DNA of 64,000 nt from Heterodera schachtii. Its lineage: Eukaryota; Nematoda; Chromadorea; Rhabditida; Heteroderidae. The notes under the pieces were generated by a model. That model worked only from the letters and a program-made list of their open reading frames with translations, was not told the DNA's origin and searched no databases. Positions 38,201-49,856 of the stretch are shown one piece after another. The number at the start of each line of letters is the position of its first letter. The first letter of the stretch is position 1. The position numbers and the translations under genes are program-made. Where the stretch lies: assembly GCA_023374025.1 (NCBI GenBank), contig SIJG01000017.1, positions 1,007,671 to 1,071,670 of the forward strand, read 5' to 3'.

Positions 38201-41049
38201 CTTCATCAGTTTGAACATGGCTCGGCCTTCGCGCGTCTCCTCGTCACAGAATACCAACACCAACTTCTCGTCCTCTTCCGGGTCTTTCCACAGATTGAAA
38301 TAGTTGTCCAGCTGCAACTTTTGCATCACCGGCTCCCTATGTTTCTCCACCCATTGCTCAAATTCCTCCTCCGTGTCCACGCTGGACGGCGCGTAGATGG
38401 GGTCATCTTCAAACGGATGGTGAAGCTGAACTGAGCGAAGGGACAACAAGCAACATTGCCAAATCCATCGACATAATGCCAACGGACAAATGGTCCAAAT
38501 TGGCACTTTGTCCCACTTGGACTTCGCCGATCCGCTTCAGCCCGGTCTTTTTGGCCCAGTATGAGGTCACAACGGCGAAGAATTCGATCTCTCCCATGAA
38601 TTCCTCGGCTGCCTCCTCAAATTCTTTCAGCGCGGCACTGCCCGGCTCGAAATAGCCGATAATCCGCACACAATCGTCATCCAAAGCTTCGAACTCCTCC
38701 AAGTCAAATTGATCGTTGATGATGGTCACCGGGTCATCCGGGATCTGAGTTTACAGCAGTGATCGACTGAAAGAACCAGTGGACCCCTTCATCCCTTGCC
38801 CCCCCCCCCTGGTCCGGTTTTCGATTTCCTGTCAATTTCAACAAATCCCTCCCTCCCCCCCCCCCCCTCAACTCACATCCATTAGCCAAGAAACGAATGT
38901 TTCTGGGTCTCGAACTCCGTGGTATTCGATCTGATAGCCGTCCTTGTACACGTGGATGGTGTCCTTAAAAGAAAACAATTCCATGTTAATTAATGCCTGT
39001 GCGTTTCAGTCAATGCCCCTTCATTAATTAATTGCCCCTAATTAGTCCCCCCACTCTCTTCCCCCTCCCCTCCCACTCACTTCCCCCTTCTCCACTTCCT
39101 CCTGCGTCCTCAGCCTCGTTTCTTTTGTGGTGTTTACCTTAAGGGTACACTAACAAAATGGAGAAGCATTTCTCTAAACTGTGTAGAAGTTGTAGCCACG
39201 TTTTGTCATTATTTGAGCGGACAGCTGAAAAAAGAAAGAAAGAAATGTTTTTTGTGTATCATAAATTACCTGGAGGAAACATTCATACTGATCGAATTCA
39301 GCATCTGAAGCGGGGCGGGGATAATACTGAATCAGCTTCTGATCACTGCTTTTGGTCCCATTTGTTTAATATTGTCACTTTCCCCCCCCCCCCTCCGTAC
39401 CGTCCTCCTCCACGTCGTTAAAGAATACAACCGATTTGGCACCTTCCGCAAAACAAGTTTTATTGAAGTTTTTTTCGGTCAAAACCTAACAAATAATTTT
39501 TTGCCAATTATATTTAAATGTAATTAATGTAATTAAAATGGCACTCACTTCTGTCCTGTCAAGCCCTATAAAAACGGGTGTATTTGTTTCTTTTTAAATA
39601 GTTAAAAATGCGCAATTACCATCATATTCCAAGTCGGGATAGCCAAGGAACATGCCTAAGGAAAAGCGAGCGGATTAGTGGAAGCAGAGGACACATAAAA
39701 CAACTAACAATTGAGTTCCGATGCCTTAAAAGCTGCGGCGAAAGAACCCACTGAGAAAAGGGCCAAAAGGGGGAGGAGGGGGAAAAGGGGCGGAGAATGG
39801 CACATTTTACCTGCCAAATTTGATTTTTAATTTTTAGGTGTAATATAAAAAAATTATAAGCGATTTTGGGTCAAAAAAGAATTAGAAAGCAGCTTTGAGT
39901 CCGATTAAAACATAATTGAATGAATTGAAAAAGAGGGGGAAGAGAACTGCCGAATGGTGTTTAGTGAGAGGTGCCGGAGGATGGCTTAGGGAGGGGGGAC
40001 GGAAGCAACTGCTGACTGAAGGAATGAGTGATCAGAAAAGAGAGAGAGAGAGAGAGAGAGAGAGTGATTAGAAAGGAGAGGTAAGCAAAGAAAAAGGGAG
40101 AGAGACGACGGAGGAGAGAGTAAAAGAAAAGGAAGAGAGAGAGAGAGAAACGGGGGAGAGAGAGGGGGGGGGGAGGGGAAGGGAGCATGTTCTCTTCCTC
40201 TTCTCTCCTCCTCTGGCCACACATTCGTCTTGAAGTGGAAGAGCATTCATTCATTCATTCTCCCAATTCACCCATTACTTTGCACTAATCGACAAGACAT
40301 AACAAAAGAGGAGGAGACTGAACGGTTTGGCTAAGAAGGGAAAAGCGTAAGAAACGGCGGGACGGAAAGAGTCGGAGGGGGGGGGGGGGGGAAAGAAAGG
40401 GCGAAGGGAGGGGAGAGGAAGGGAGGGGGGAAGGGAGGGGAAGGGAGGGGAAGGGAGGGGAAGGAAGGGAGGGAAGGGAGGGGTGGGCTTCATCGCCTCT
40501 CTTACCGGATATTGGCGTCATTCGACCGAAAGCAGAAGAGTCGATCAAGTTGAAGTTTTGAAGTTAAGGGATATCAGCTGGGAGGGGGGGGGGGGGAGGT
40601 GTTTTGGGGCACGGGAGAGATCAATGAGTTGAAGGAAGGAATCTCCAGGAGGATTTGATACTCACAGAAGAAGGCAAAACATCAGTCGGGACACACAAAA
40701 TTAATGGCCACTTTTCAATTGTTGAAATCCAAGCAAATTTTGAATGGCAATCCGAAGAATTTGGGCTTCTTCATTGGTCATTTGATAGATTTATCTGTCT
40801 CTGATCACTGCTTTTCCTTTTCTTTCAGAAATGGTTCTTCGATGTTGCAACTGAACGTGGACACCCAACGCGGGGGACTGTCCGTAAACGGTGAGTTTCG
40901 AGTGGACTTCGACCGGTCGTTGCCCCGAGGGCCGTACTTGGCACACGAAATGCGATACCCAGGTAAGAAACTCATTGATAATGTTCCTAACTATTAATTA
41001 ATGCTTTGGCAATTCAGGCGGAGATTGCACTTCCGACATTTGGACATGA
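35216..41049 (+). CDS. SELENBP1-like: Selenium-binding protein 1 / methanethiol oxidase
   Basis: Cytosolic enzyme of the SELENBP1 family, which in vertebrates oxidises methanethiol to H2S, H2O2 and formaldehyde. ATG at 35216. Blocks in family order: [47 protein letters not shown] with the conserved Cxx[169 protein letters not shown] and [19 protein letters not shown]. An intron of 3657 nt (37172-40828) follows. The last exons give [26 protein letters not shown] and GDCTSDIWT with the stop at 41047-41049. Exon phases match across the large intron (AA|A = Lys). The intron contains a full calsequestrin gene on the other strand. Confidence 0.92.
37579..39805 (-). CDS. csq-1: Calsequestrin, nested in a SELENBP1-like intron
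   Basis: Low-affinity, high-capacity Ca2+-binding protein of the sarcoplasmic reticulum lumen. The ATG at 39805 begins a signal peptide ([20 protein letters not shown]), joined in frame to [17 protein letters not shown]. Then: [58 protein letters not shown] with [28 protein letters not shown] and [18 protein letters not shown] (second thioredoxin-like fold), [51 protein letters not shown] and [17 protein letters not shown]. It ends in an Asp/Glu stretch followed by poly-Pro and a basic end ([19 protein letters not shown]). The acidic tail is short compared with vertebrate cardiac calsequestrin, and the proline run is unusual. Several introns carry poly-G close to their donors. Confidence 0.9.
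40041..40490. repeat. Purine-rich simple repeats in the large SELENBP1-like intron
   Basis: (AG)n at about 40041-40064, GAGA-rich DNA to 40165, poly-G, then AAGGGAGGGG-type repeats at 40400-40480. They lie between the calsequestrin start and the last SELENBP1-like exons. Long minus-strand Pro/Leu/Ser frames here are artefacts of the repeat. Confidence 0.8.
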
Positions 41050-41397
41050 ACGGGCCGAGAAAATAAATGACGAAAAGGCGGTTTGACCAAATTGATAAAT
41101 GTGTTGTTTTGATCGGTGGAGTGGTGCGCCGGGCGGTGCTTCCGTTCCGTAATTCGCCCTCCAATTTCCTAATTTCTTTATTTAAATTTGCATTAAAAAC
41201 ATAATCTGTGCGGTGAGGAGTGCCATAAATAAGCATTGATCAATTAATTAATTGGAATTTCGCGGGCCAAAAAATTGCGAAAGAAGACAAAATGGAAGGA
41301 CAAAAAAGGCACAAAAAATCACAGAATTTTATGCAAATCTTCAAAAAGTAAAGAGTTTCTGAGAAAGGAATGGCATAAAGTGAATGTTTTCGTCCGT

Positions 41398-44041
41398 TTA
41401 TTTGCGCTTTCTCCGCGACACCCCCAAAATCGAAGAGGCGAAATAATCCGTGAGAATGGAGGCGACCGACTCGAGCGGCTTGTCCGGGTCGCGCACGCGC
41501 GGAATGGCATTCAGAATGAACTTTTCGATGACGCCGCCTTTTTGGTTGACACCGCGGAAGGGCCGATTTTCCCGGCCCGGGATCCATGCCGGAGGGGGAG
41601 GCTTTGGCAGGGGAGCGCCTTAGGGGAAAACAAATTACAAAGGGTTTGCGCCAGGGACTGTCCGGCAAATTCCGCGCTTCTCACCACTTCCGGCATCCGC
41701 AATGTATCGCAAAGTGAACGCGCCGTCCCCCGCTGTCGGTTCGGCGATGACCACCACTTCCGCCTGCTCCGAAAGCACTTCGACGTCCTTTTCGTCGCAG
41801 CACGCGCGGAAGCCGTTCTGCTGAAAGTCCGAGTTGTGCTTTATCTCCACAAATGAGTGGCAGGTCGTCTCGCAGGCGAAGTTCACTTTGTCGAGAATGA
41901 AGCGCACGCGACTGTTCCCGTCACTCTGAAAGGAGCTCTTTTGAGCTGATCAGTCTCAATCAGTCAGTCTTGCGATCAATTGCCTTAGATATTCTAGCCT
42001 CCTATATAACTCACTCTGATCCGCCACACACATCGCTTCCTCCCCTTATGCGTCAAATATTGCCAAACGGACGCAGTGGCGCGCAATTCGCCGCCGCAAA
42101 GCGCGTCTTAAAAAACAATTGATGGCTTTGAATGATCAGAAGGTATTATCAGTCCATTTAAGAGCGGTTGGTGGGCCCGTCCCTTGGCCCTCTCTCTCCC
42201 CGTGCCACTTACCTACCCTCACTCGGCCCAACGTCCGCGCAGTTGGGACCGCCAAGGCCCGGTGGGCATTTGCAGCGCTCGCAATTGTTCGGGTCGGCAT
42301 ATCCGCCATTTTTACAAGCTGCCGAAGTGCCTTGGCACGTGTCTGAACAGTGCTATTATTGCTTAGGGTGTCTGTACATTTGTTTGGCAATTTGCTTACG
42401 GTGACAGTAAAGTCGGTTGATCTGTTTGACATCGATGAACGATGGTCCGTTGCGTTGGCCGATGCTGTGCTGGTACTTCTTGTCTTTGGTCACGATGGTG
42501 ATGTGGTCCCAATCCGTGGTGAATGCGTTTGGCCCGTAATGCATCACCGAGCCCAAGTCGTACGGCATTCCCATCCCGTCACTTTCCAAGTCGCTGCGTT
42601 TCGCAAAATTCCCTTCCTTCGGTGGACTTTTAATTTGTTTTAAAGGAAAGTAGTCAATTAGAGCCCGGACGGCGCCAGGGCTCCACCAAGTTTTGCCGAA
42701 GCTCCCGGCACCGGCGTTTTTGTTGTTGCAAAAACACCATGACCGGAAGAAAGTAACTCCGACTTGGTCCATCGTCAAGCCCTGGTCCCTTTCCCGTTCA
42801 TTTCAATATTCTGTGCTCTTCACTCATTGTCTTACCGTTCCGCCCATTATGAAATGTTCGTCCAGCCGAATGAACTGATCACGGTCGGCTGAAAGATTGT
42901 CGATGGAATAAACAATTTTGAGTAAGTAATTTAACTAACGCCTTGACTGTTCGTGCCAAAAGCCGAGAGAATGGCCAACTTCGTGCGAAACAATGCCTTT
43001 CTGAAATGTGTGACCCTTTCTTTGCTTTTACAAATGCCAACTCACATCTTCGCATCCGTACCCAATGGACACTTTCTGAGTGCCGCCCACACGTCCGACC
43101 TTAATTGTTTCAATTCATTATTTTATGCAATTTCTGAGCATACACTCGAATAGCAACCGCTTCCGCGAATGAATTCGATTCTGTCTTTGGCAAATCCGTC
43201 GCTCTGTCGAAACCGAAGGCACGTCTCCGCCTCCCATAAATTTAGTCCGGTCTGGATGGTTTGTCGCCATTTTCCTGAGTGTCATAATTATGGCATTGTC
43301 TCAGTTTGTGTCAACCTACTGTCCGACTCTCGGAATGAGTACGGTATCGGCTGTCCCTTTGGCCATCGATAGGCCGACCCGGTGATCACTTTGCGCTTCC
43401 TGCGCTTCCGTTCTCCGCTTTTGCGCTCCGCTTCTGCCAACACAATTCTGCATTTGTTGTTTTGTCATTGTCAATAATTATCAATTCCTTGGCAATTACG
43501 CTTTCATTTGGCGAGAAGTCAGCAGAATGTCACTCTCGAACAGCTGATCCATCAATGGCCTATTTTGGCCTGCCTCTGTGCCGTCGCGAAGCACCGGCAT
43601 TGGCCTGAGGGACTGAAGGCGGACAATTAGTTAATTAATTAGCCTCATTTCACATACATTAAATGAGTTGATTATGTGTTGGCTCTGTCACCTTATTCGA
43701 ATCGCGTGACATTGTTTTCAGAAATGCTCTCATCAGTTTGTTGGCGTCCAAAATGTCTTTGACTTCTTCCGTTTTCTGTGGCGAATCGCCCAACAAAGCG
43801 ACGGCGGAGGGCGACGGCGGTGGCGCCGCAGGGGAGGGGAGAAGCGGAGGCGCGCCCGTTGGAAGGCTAGTGAAGCCACGGGAACAACGCGTTGAGGGGA
43901 GGGGGCGTCGCCGGAGGGGTCAGCGGCTGGGGAGGGGTGGCGGGACGCTGAACGCCGGGCATATTCGCATATTCGTACAGTTCGTCCAGCATCTGTGTCA
44001 ATGAGGGCAAGCCTTGGAGTTGCACAAGTCAGCAATAAATG
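41398..44041 (-). CDS. nas-like: Astacin metalloprotease with EGF and CUB domains (NAS family)
   Basis: Secreted zinc endopeptidase. N-terminal proline-rich pro-region ([16 protein letters not shown]..., about 44000-43770), then [20 protein letters not shown], a furin-like basic site RKRRKRK before [19 protein letters not shown] (about 43370), [49 protein letters not shown], the zinc site [15 protein letters not shown] (about 42985-42945; HExxHxxGxxH complete), [15 protein letters not shown], the Met-turn region [13 protein letters not shown] (about 42550), an EGF-like segment [20 protein letters not shown] (about 42300) and a CUB-like domain ([20 protein letters not shown], about 41860). The tail ends SRRKRK at 41398. 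Ser/Pro-rich exon 1 changes frame near 43890 (stop after NALFPWLH in one frame), so a splice or sequence error is unresolved and the start is uncertain. Confidence 0.85.
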
Positions 44042-44260
44042 CATGTACCTTCTCGTTTTATCCCATTAAATACAGTAATATTAAAAAACCATTCAATTTA
44101 TAATTGAAATAATCCTATTTTGGCATAATGTTTATTTTGGAGTTTTTCGACACCGGAACAGATGAAAAGTATACTAATGCCTTGTTGGTGACAACTAATG
44201 TGTTTGTGTTTTCTCAAGCTCCGAATAATTTGATCAAAAGTTTTGTTTATAAAAGGTGAA
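44042..44260. promoter_or_regulatory. Divergent intergenic region between astacin and eIF3L genes
   Basis: About 220 bp of AT-rich DNA separates the presumed starts of the minus-strand astacin gene and plus-strand eIF3L. It probably contains promoters for both. No specific motif is identified. Confidence 0.3.
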
Positions 44261-46638
44261 ATGTCGCAGAACAACCGAAATACAAATGATTCGACCGAAA
44301 ATGACGTGGAAGATAAAGGTTTTGTTGAATTTTATAAATTAATAATGCTTTGATGTCGAAATTTTAGAAGTTGATTTGCCGGAGGAGGTTATCCGATACC
44401 TTCAATATTTCAAAGCGATGATTGAGGAGCAAAATGTCCAAGAAATACAGGGACTGTACGCGCACGGATTTGCCGATGTGACAGAGCGGTATTTTAGCGA
44501 GAAAATGTGGCCGGACGAAAAAATTGTTGAGAAAGTTGTTGGGACAGGTAAATTTTGGATTGGAATGTTTATTTTAATTCTCTTAAATGTCACACCATTT
44601 TCAGACAATCGACTGTTCATCATTCTCTACAAGGAGCTTTATTACCGCGACTTGTACACGCGAATGCAACGCGTGACCCTAATGCATCGCTTCCACAGTT
44701 ACATGAACTACCAGAGACTTTTTTCCGAAATTCTTAACCAAAAGGACCCGAACAATCCGCAGAATTACATCGCGGTTACCCTCCAATTGGTCAGTATCAT
44801 TTTTAACCAAACTACCTATAAATAATGTTAGGTCCTTTTTTTGGCATTTTTCGAGTCTTCCTTGTTTAGCCTAACATTTGGCTTTGGGATATCATTGACG
44901 AATTCGTCTACCAATTCCAAGCCTTTTGTCTCTACAAAGCAAACCCGTCAAAAAGGTCGCCTGAAGAGATTGAGGATTTGCACGAGTTGGAGCAGTCACA
45001 AGATGTGAATATCATAAAAAAACGCTATTTCGTTCTTAAATGACAGTTAAGGCATGGAATATTTATCCGGTGCTGAACATTCTCTACTCACTGCTTACAA
45101 AGTCTCAAATAAATGAGCAACTCAAAGCCATTCGGGAGGGGGGCGAGCCGGACGAAGTCGCCGACGAGGTTTTGTGGGCCGGGCAGTGGTGACAAATTCC
45201 ATCCCACCGTTTAGTTTGGACGAAATGACCTCTACTTCAAGCTGGGCTATTTCTCACTTATCGGTTTGCCCTTTCTCTAAAGCATTGTTTTTTACTGTCC
45301 AATTGTTTTGGGTCTGCTGAGGACACATGTTCTGCTTGGGGATTACCATCAGGCGCTGCAAACCGTTGAGTATTTGGAGATGGATGCTAAGGTTTCGAGC
45401 CATTCCTCACCGATGTCCGGTAAAAGTAAAACTGTTCCAGGGTTTGTACAACACCGTGCCCTCCTGTCTGGTCACCCTCCATTACTTCGTCGGTTTCTCC
45501 CACTTGGTCAGTGCGTTTTGCCCTCCGTTTCTGCTTTGATTTCCTTTCGTTTACAGATGATGCGCAATTATGCCGAGGCTGCCAAAATATTCATCATTTG
45601 TTTGTCGTACATTCAGCGAACCCAAAGTTTGCAGCAACAAATGCAACCGCAACAAAGGAACAAAGCGAGCAAATACGACGTGGTCAGTCAATGGAACGAA
45701 TGATTCGCTTCGTCTTTTTCATTTTGTTTGCCTCGACAGATTGGCAAAACGAATGAGCAGCTCTTCCACCTGCTGACCATCTGTTTGAGTCTGCAGCCGC
45801 AACGCATCGACGAGTCCATCCAATCGCAACTTCAGGACAAATACGGGGAACGAATGCTGCGTATGGCCAACGGCGACATCGACGAGTTCCGAAACGCCTT
45901 CCAGCAGGGATGTCCCAAGTTCTTGTCCCCCACCACTGTGGTCTACGAAGGGAGCAGTGTGGCCAAAGTCCGACAGTTACCCAAACAACTTTAAAATGCC
46001 ACTTTCTCTTTAGGAGCCTTTGCTTCGCCAATGCAATGCGTTTTTGGAAGGCATCGAAAGTCAAATTAGTCTGCCAATTTTGCGTGGCTATCTTAAACTG
46101 TAGATGGACTAAAAATTGCATTGAATTCAAAGACTAATTTCAGCTACACAACTCTTCCCGTCCAAAAGTTGGCCAGTTTCATGGATATTCCCGACTCGGA
46201 GTTGGACTCATTCATCGGCAAACTCCTAACCTACAAAATGATCGTCACTGAGCTTGGCAAGGAAACCATTGAAAAAACCGAAGGGGTGAGCAAATCCAAA
46301 CAGAAACAAATCCCTTCAAAGGATTTAATCTGTCTGACTTAAGGCCGATGAGACCACCGATTTGGATTTCTACGTTGATAAGGTCCGATCGGAATGTAAT
46401 TTCTGATTTTTATTTTTAGAATATTATATTTAGGACATGATTCTGATCGCTGACACTAAAGTGGCTCGTCGCGTCAGCGAATATTTCATCAAACAAATCG
46501 GAAAACTTCGTGAGGTGAATTTGGAGGGGGAAAGAATCCTTAGAGTTCTCCTGTTCTATTTTCATTTCTTTCTCATTTCAGATTTCTCGAAAAATTAAAT
46601 CATCTGCCACTCCCGTTGGTCAAATACACAAGAATTGA
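44261..46638 (+). CDS. eif-3.L: Translation initiation factor eIF3 subunit L
   Basis: PCI-domain subunit of eIF3, cytosolic, supporting 43S complex formation. ATG at 44261 ([18 protein letters not shown]). In order: [181 protein letters not shown], and the PCI winged-helix part [14 protein letters not shown] with [11 protein letters not shown] and the C-terminal [20 protein letters not shown], stop at 46636-46638. Nine or more introns, all short. The match to eIF3L is full length. Confidence 0.95.
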
Positions 46639-47177
46639 TGTTTTGTCACTGTAATTGTTAATTATTTTAGACATTCATTCGTTTTCGCTTGGCATGATTT
46701 GTTCTTACACATTTTCTGTTGTAAAATGTTAATTCATTCATATCATTTGGCACCATTTTATCTGCTAGTACATTAGCAATCAAAGTCACCATAAATTTGG
46801 TTAAGCCATTTTCAGTTTTCTGATTTTGAGGGTCCAGATTAGATAAAATAAATTACTGTTTGGAAATGCCCCGATAAGGGCGGTAACGTAAATTTACCGG
46901 GTTTTTGTTTTTCTGTCCACCCTCAACTGAAAAATACTCTCTCCCCTTTTAAGACAGCAATTAGTTAATTATTTGGCTATTGTAAAATTCAATCATTTTG
47001 AGAAAATAAAATAGTCTTTCCGGGTAATTCTCTCCAATTCGCCTTCATTTGTCCCGTCTTTGGTGTCCCCACCACGCCCATCGGTGCCCTCCTCGCCAAT
47101 TCCCTCCCCTTTCCCCCCCCCCCCCCTTCCATTTTCTGCTCCGTCACTTTTTCCCCTTTATTTTTGTCTCCATGGTC
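46639..47177. other. Intergenic, 3' of eIF3L
   Basis: Contains the eIF3L 3' UTR and an AATAAA-like site near 46845. The end is pyrimidine-rich with a poly-C run at about 47117. Nothing else is recognisable. Confidence 0.35.
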
Positions 47178-47785
47178 ATCGTGATGAGTCGGCTTCTCCT
47201 CCTCCTAATGCCCTCCTTGTCCGACTTTCTCCTCTTTGCCCAATTCCTTTCGGCTTCATCTTCCGTTTTGGCACCCTTTGCAATTCGTCCCTCCTCCCCC
47301 TCCCTCTTTCCCTCCTCCTTCCCATCCTCCGATAGCCTAAACAATGGTGGAATTCCTGCCGAACTTCAGTTCAACCCTGTCTACAGACAAATGCTGAAGC
47401 AACGCCTTTGGGAAACGGTGCGAAGGTAAGCAAAGAAAAGCGCAAAGTGCCACCGTCGGCCGGGGGCGTCACTTCCGCCGATGGCAAAAGTGCCGCCGCC
47501 CCCTCCCCATCCGCCGGCGGGGATGTCCCCGTCTTTATCTGCGTTAACTGTGCCAATTATTCCAAAGGCGTCGGCTCACTTTGGTGGCCCACCACCAACG
47601 GAATTGTTTCTTCTCGCCCATTAATTGCCATTTGCCACCGACGGTGGGCACGGGGACATCGACCAGCAGCAGAAACCAGTGAAAGGAGGCAAAAATGCAG
47701 CAGAGGAGGAGGACACGAGAAATGGGAGCAGTACGGAGAGAGGGCGGAGGAGGAGAGAAAAAGCCGAAGCGAACCGAACAATTAA
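47178..47785 (+). CDS. Uncertain short secreted Ser/Pro-rich protein
   Basis: An ATG near 47178 opens a hydrophobic, signal-like segment (SRLLLLLMPSLSDFLLFAQF), then a Ser/Pro-rich stretch and ELQFNPVYRQMLKQRLWETV before a good GTAAGC donor at 47428. A later frame ends with a basic tail (GRRREKKPKRTEQ) before the stop near 47789, but the connecting exons are not resolved and no family is recognised. It could be a small secreted protein or a 5' UTR with chance open frames. Much of the region is GC-rich low complexity. Confidence 0.25.
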
Positions 47786-47836
47786 TTAATTAATTAGGAG
47801 AATTATCCCAAATTGCGAGAGAGATTTTAATGCATT

Positions 47837-48600
47837 TTATGACGACATAAATTCCGAACACTTAAAAATATCCAAAAAATTGTCCACCTGAAAGAAGCCG
47901 CGTCCGAAATTGTCCGTAAGGCGAATGATCGGCGAATTGGACTGAAAGGAGCGCGAGTGCTGCCGAGAAATGGGCGGCGAATGGTGCCGAGAACTGGGCG
48001 GAGAGTGTTGCCGTCGTCGTTCGGCCGCCTTCCGTCCGACGTCCTCAAACAAAGTGAACAGATCGGCGGGCGGCTTCTGTCGTCGTCGTCTCCGTCGGTT
48101 GCTGTTCTCCTGCAGTGCCGAGCCCAGCCCAAAGCTTTGGCCCAAGTTCAAATATTGGCCCAAGGCTCCGCCGGCGGACGAATCGTTGGGGCCTTGTGAA
48201 TTTGTGAAAGCGCCGAGGATTTTCTGAAAAAAAGTTTCAAATGGCGTGCCATGGCAATAAAAGCCAAAAGTCCAACACTAAGGGACAAAAGAGACGCATT
48301 CGCTTTCTTTCCCCTTCGACCTGTGCCGTGTTGGCCACTTGCTGCACGCGCTCCTCCCGCCCATTTTCGCCCCCGCTCTTCCCCTGCGGTTGTCCCATGG
48401 TTTGAAACAATTCCACGAATTGACCAATTCCGCCAAATGAATTTGTGTCGCCCCCGGGCATCGGTTGCTCCGCCTGCGTTTGTTGTGGGATCAAAGACGG
48501 GCGCTGCTGCTGCTGCTGTTGTTGTCCCTTTTGGCCAAGAAAAGGTTGGAAGAATGAAAGAAAGCCTTGCTGGGACTGAAATTGCATTTGGCAATGACAC
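47837..48600 (-). CDS. Gln/Arg/Ser-rich low-complexity protein, 3' part
   Basis: Two exons fit well together. The first starts after ATTTCAG at about 48580: SQQGFLSFFQPFLGQKG, then a Q7 run, then Gln/Gly-rich sequence to QQVANTAQ and a GT donor. The second starts after TTTTTTTCAG at about 48225: KILGAFTNSQGPNDSSAGG, GQYLNLGQSFGLGSALQEN, an R6 run, DLFTLFEDVGRKAAERRRQH, a Ser/His/Pro repeat and DNFLDIFKCSEFMSS before the TAA at 47837. A preceding exon may encode SFVRFAKNDEPFYRN (48787-48741), joined in phase after a poly-C acceptor. No family is recognised. Secretion cannot be judged because the 5' end is missing. Confidence 0.4.
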
Positions 48601-48787
48601 GGAGAGACAAAAAGCGCCAAATGATTACCAAAGTTGGGGAGAATTGCACGAGAAAAAGCGAAATGGCAAATAATGGCGATGAGATCAAATGCTTATTAGC
48701 ATGGAAAAACAGAGGAAAATTGCACCAGCGATACATTCCGATAAAAGGGCTCATCATTTTTGGCAAAACGGACGAAGGACCATTCTA

Positions 48788-49420
48788 AAGTGGGGGGGGG
48801 GGGTAATTAAGGGACGAGAGGGGAAGTAGGCCATCTGCAGAAGGGTCCGTTTAAGGTCATTCACAAAAATTGGGTTAGATGGTTTAATAGAGGTGGGTGG
48901 GGCGGGGAATGATCCGACGATATGCCCAACAGAAACAACAGACCATGCCCACCGCCCCCCCCCCCCCCCCCAATTCCATCGGTCGGTGTCCGTCCCCAAC
49001 CCCATTAGCCCCCCCCCCCCCTCAACAGCAGGTTTTCTTCGACGTCAAATGGCCGACCGGTGGGTGAGGAGAGATCACAAGCAGCTGAAGGGGGAGCAGC
49101 AGAAAATGGAAGGCGAATGAGGTGACGACACAACCAAAGCAAAGACAGCACAGCAAATCGCCCCCCCCCCCCCCCCCTCCCCCAGTCCTTCCAAGGCCGT
49201 TAAAGCCTTTCTTCCAATCCGAAAATCCATCCCCTCGAGGGATTTGCGCAGAAAAGAAAAGAGTCGCATGCAAAAGAATGAAAAAACAGCACAGAAGGAA
49301 AAGCCAACAGCTGAGAGGGAAAAGGGGGGGGGCAAATGAATGATGGGAAATCGAACAGAGAAATTTGAAGAATTCCATGGCAATTGTTGAAAGAAAGCCA
49401 AAACGAACTGCCCTATAAAG
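48788..49420 (-). other. Possible 5' exons of the Gln/Arg-rich gene
   Basis: Minus-strand frames at 49378-49220 contain strongly hydrophobic, signal-like stretches (CWLFLLCCFFILLHATLFF). Another candidate exon lies at about 49080-49023 (LSSPTGRPFDVEENLLL), after a CCCCCTTCAG acceptor. Long poly-G/poly-C runs (48789, 48957, 49012, 49160) make frames unreliable, and no consistent join was found. Confidence 0.2.
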
Positions 49421-49856
49421 CCGTGAACTGCGGGACTTGTGAATTATGAATGAAAAAAGTGATTAAATGAAAAAGATTTTGTAAAATCACATCCAAGGCG
49501 ATCATTTATTTATTTAAAAATTATTTTTTATTACCTATTTTTAAGAATAATATTCATCTATAGTTTATTTAATTAAATATATTTTTATTTGTGTTTTATT
49601 TTTTTTTGGCAAATTTGACGCAAACTGAGACAACAAAACATTTGTTTTTCCGGTTCCATGCCTTTGCTTGGCTAAAAACTCGCCACAATTTTCGCATGGA
49701 TTGCCCCCCTTTGCCTTTGCCTTTGCCTTTGGCCAATTGTCCCTTTTCTCTTTCTTTTCTCAATTTTCGGTCTTTTTCTGATTCTCAACATTTTCCTTTC
49801 CCTTTTTGCTTATTATTTTTCTTCATTACCTCACTTTTCTCTTTTCATTCTTCCCA

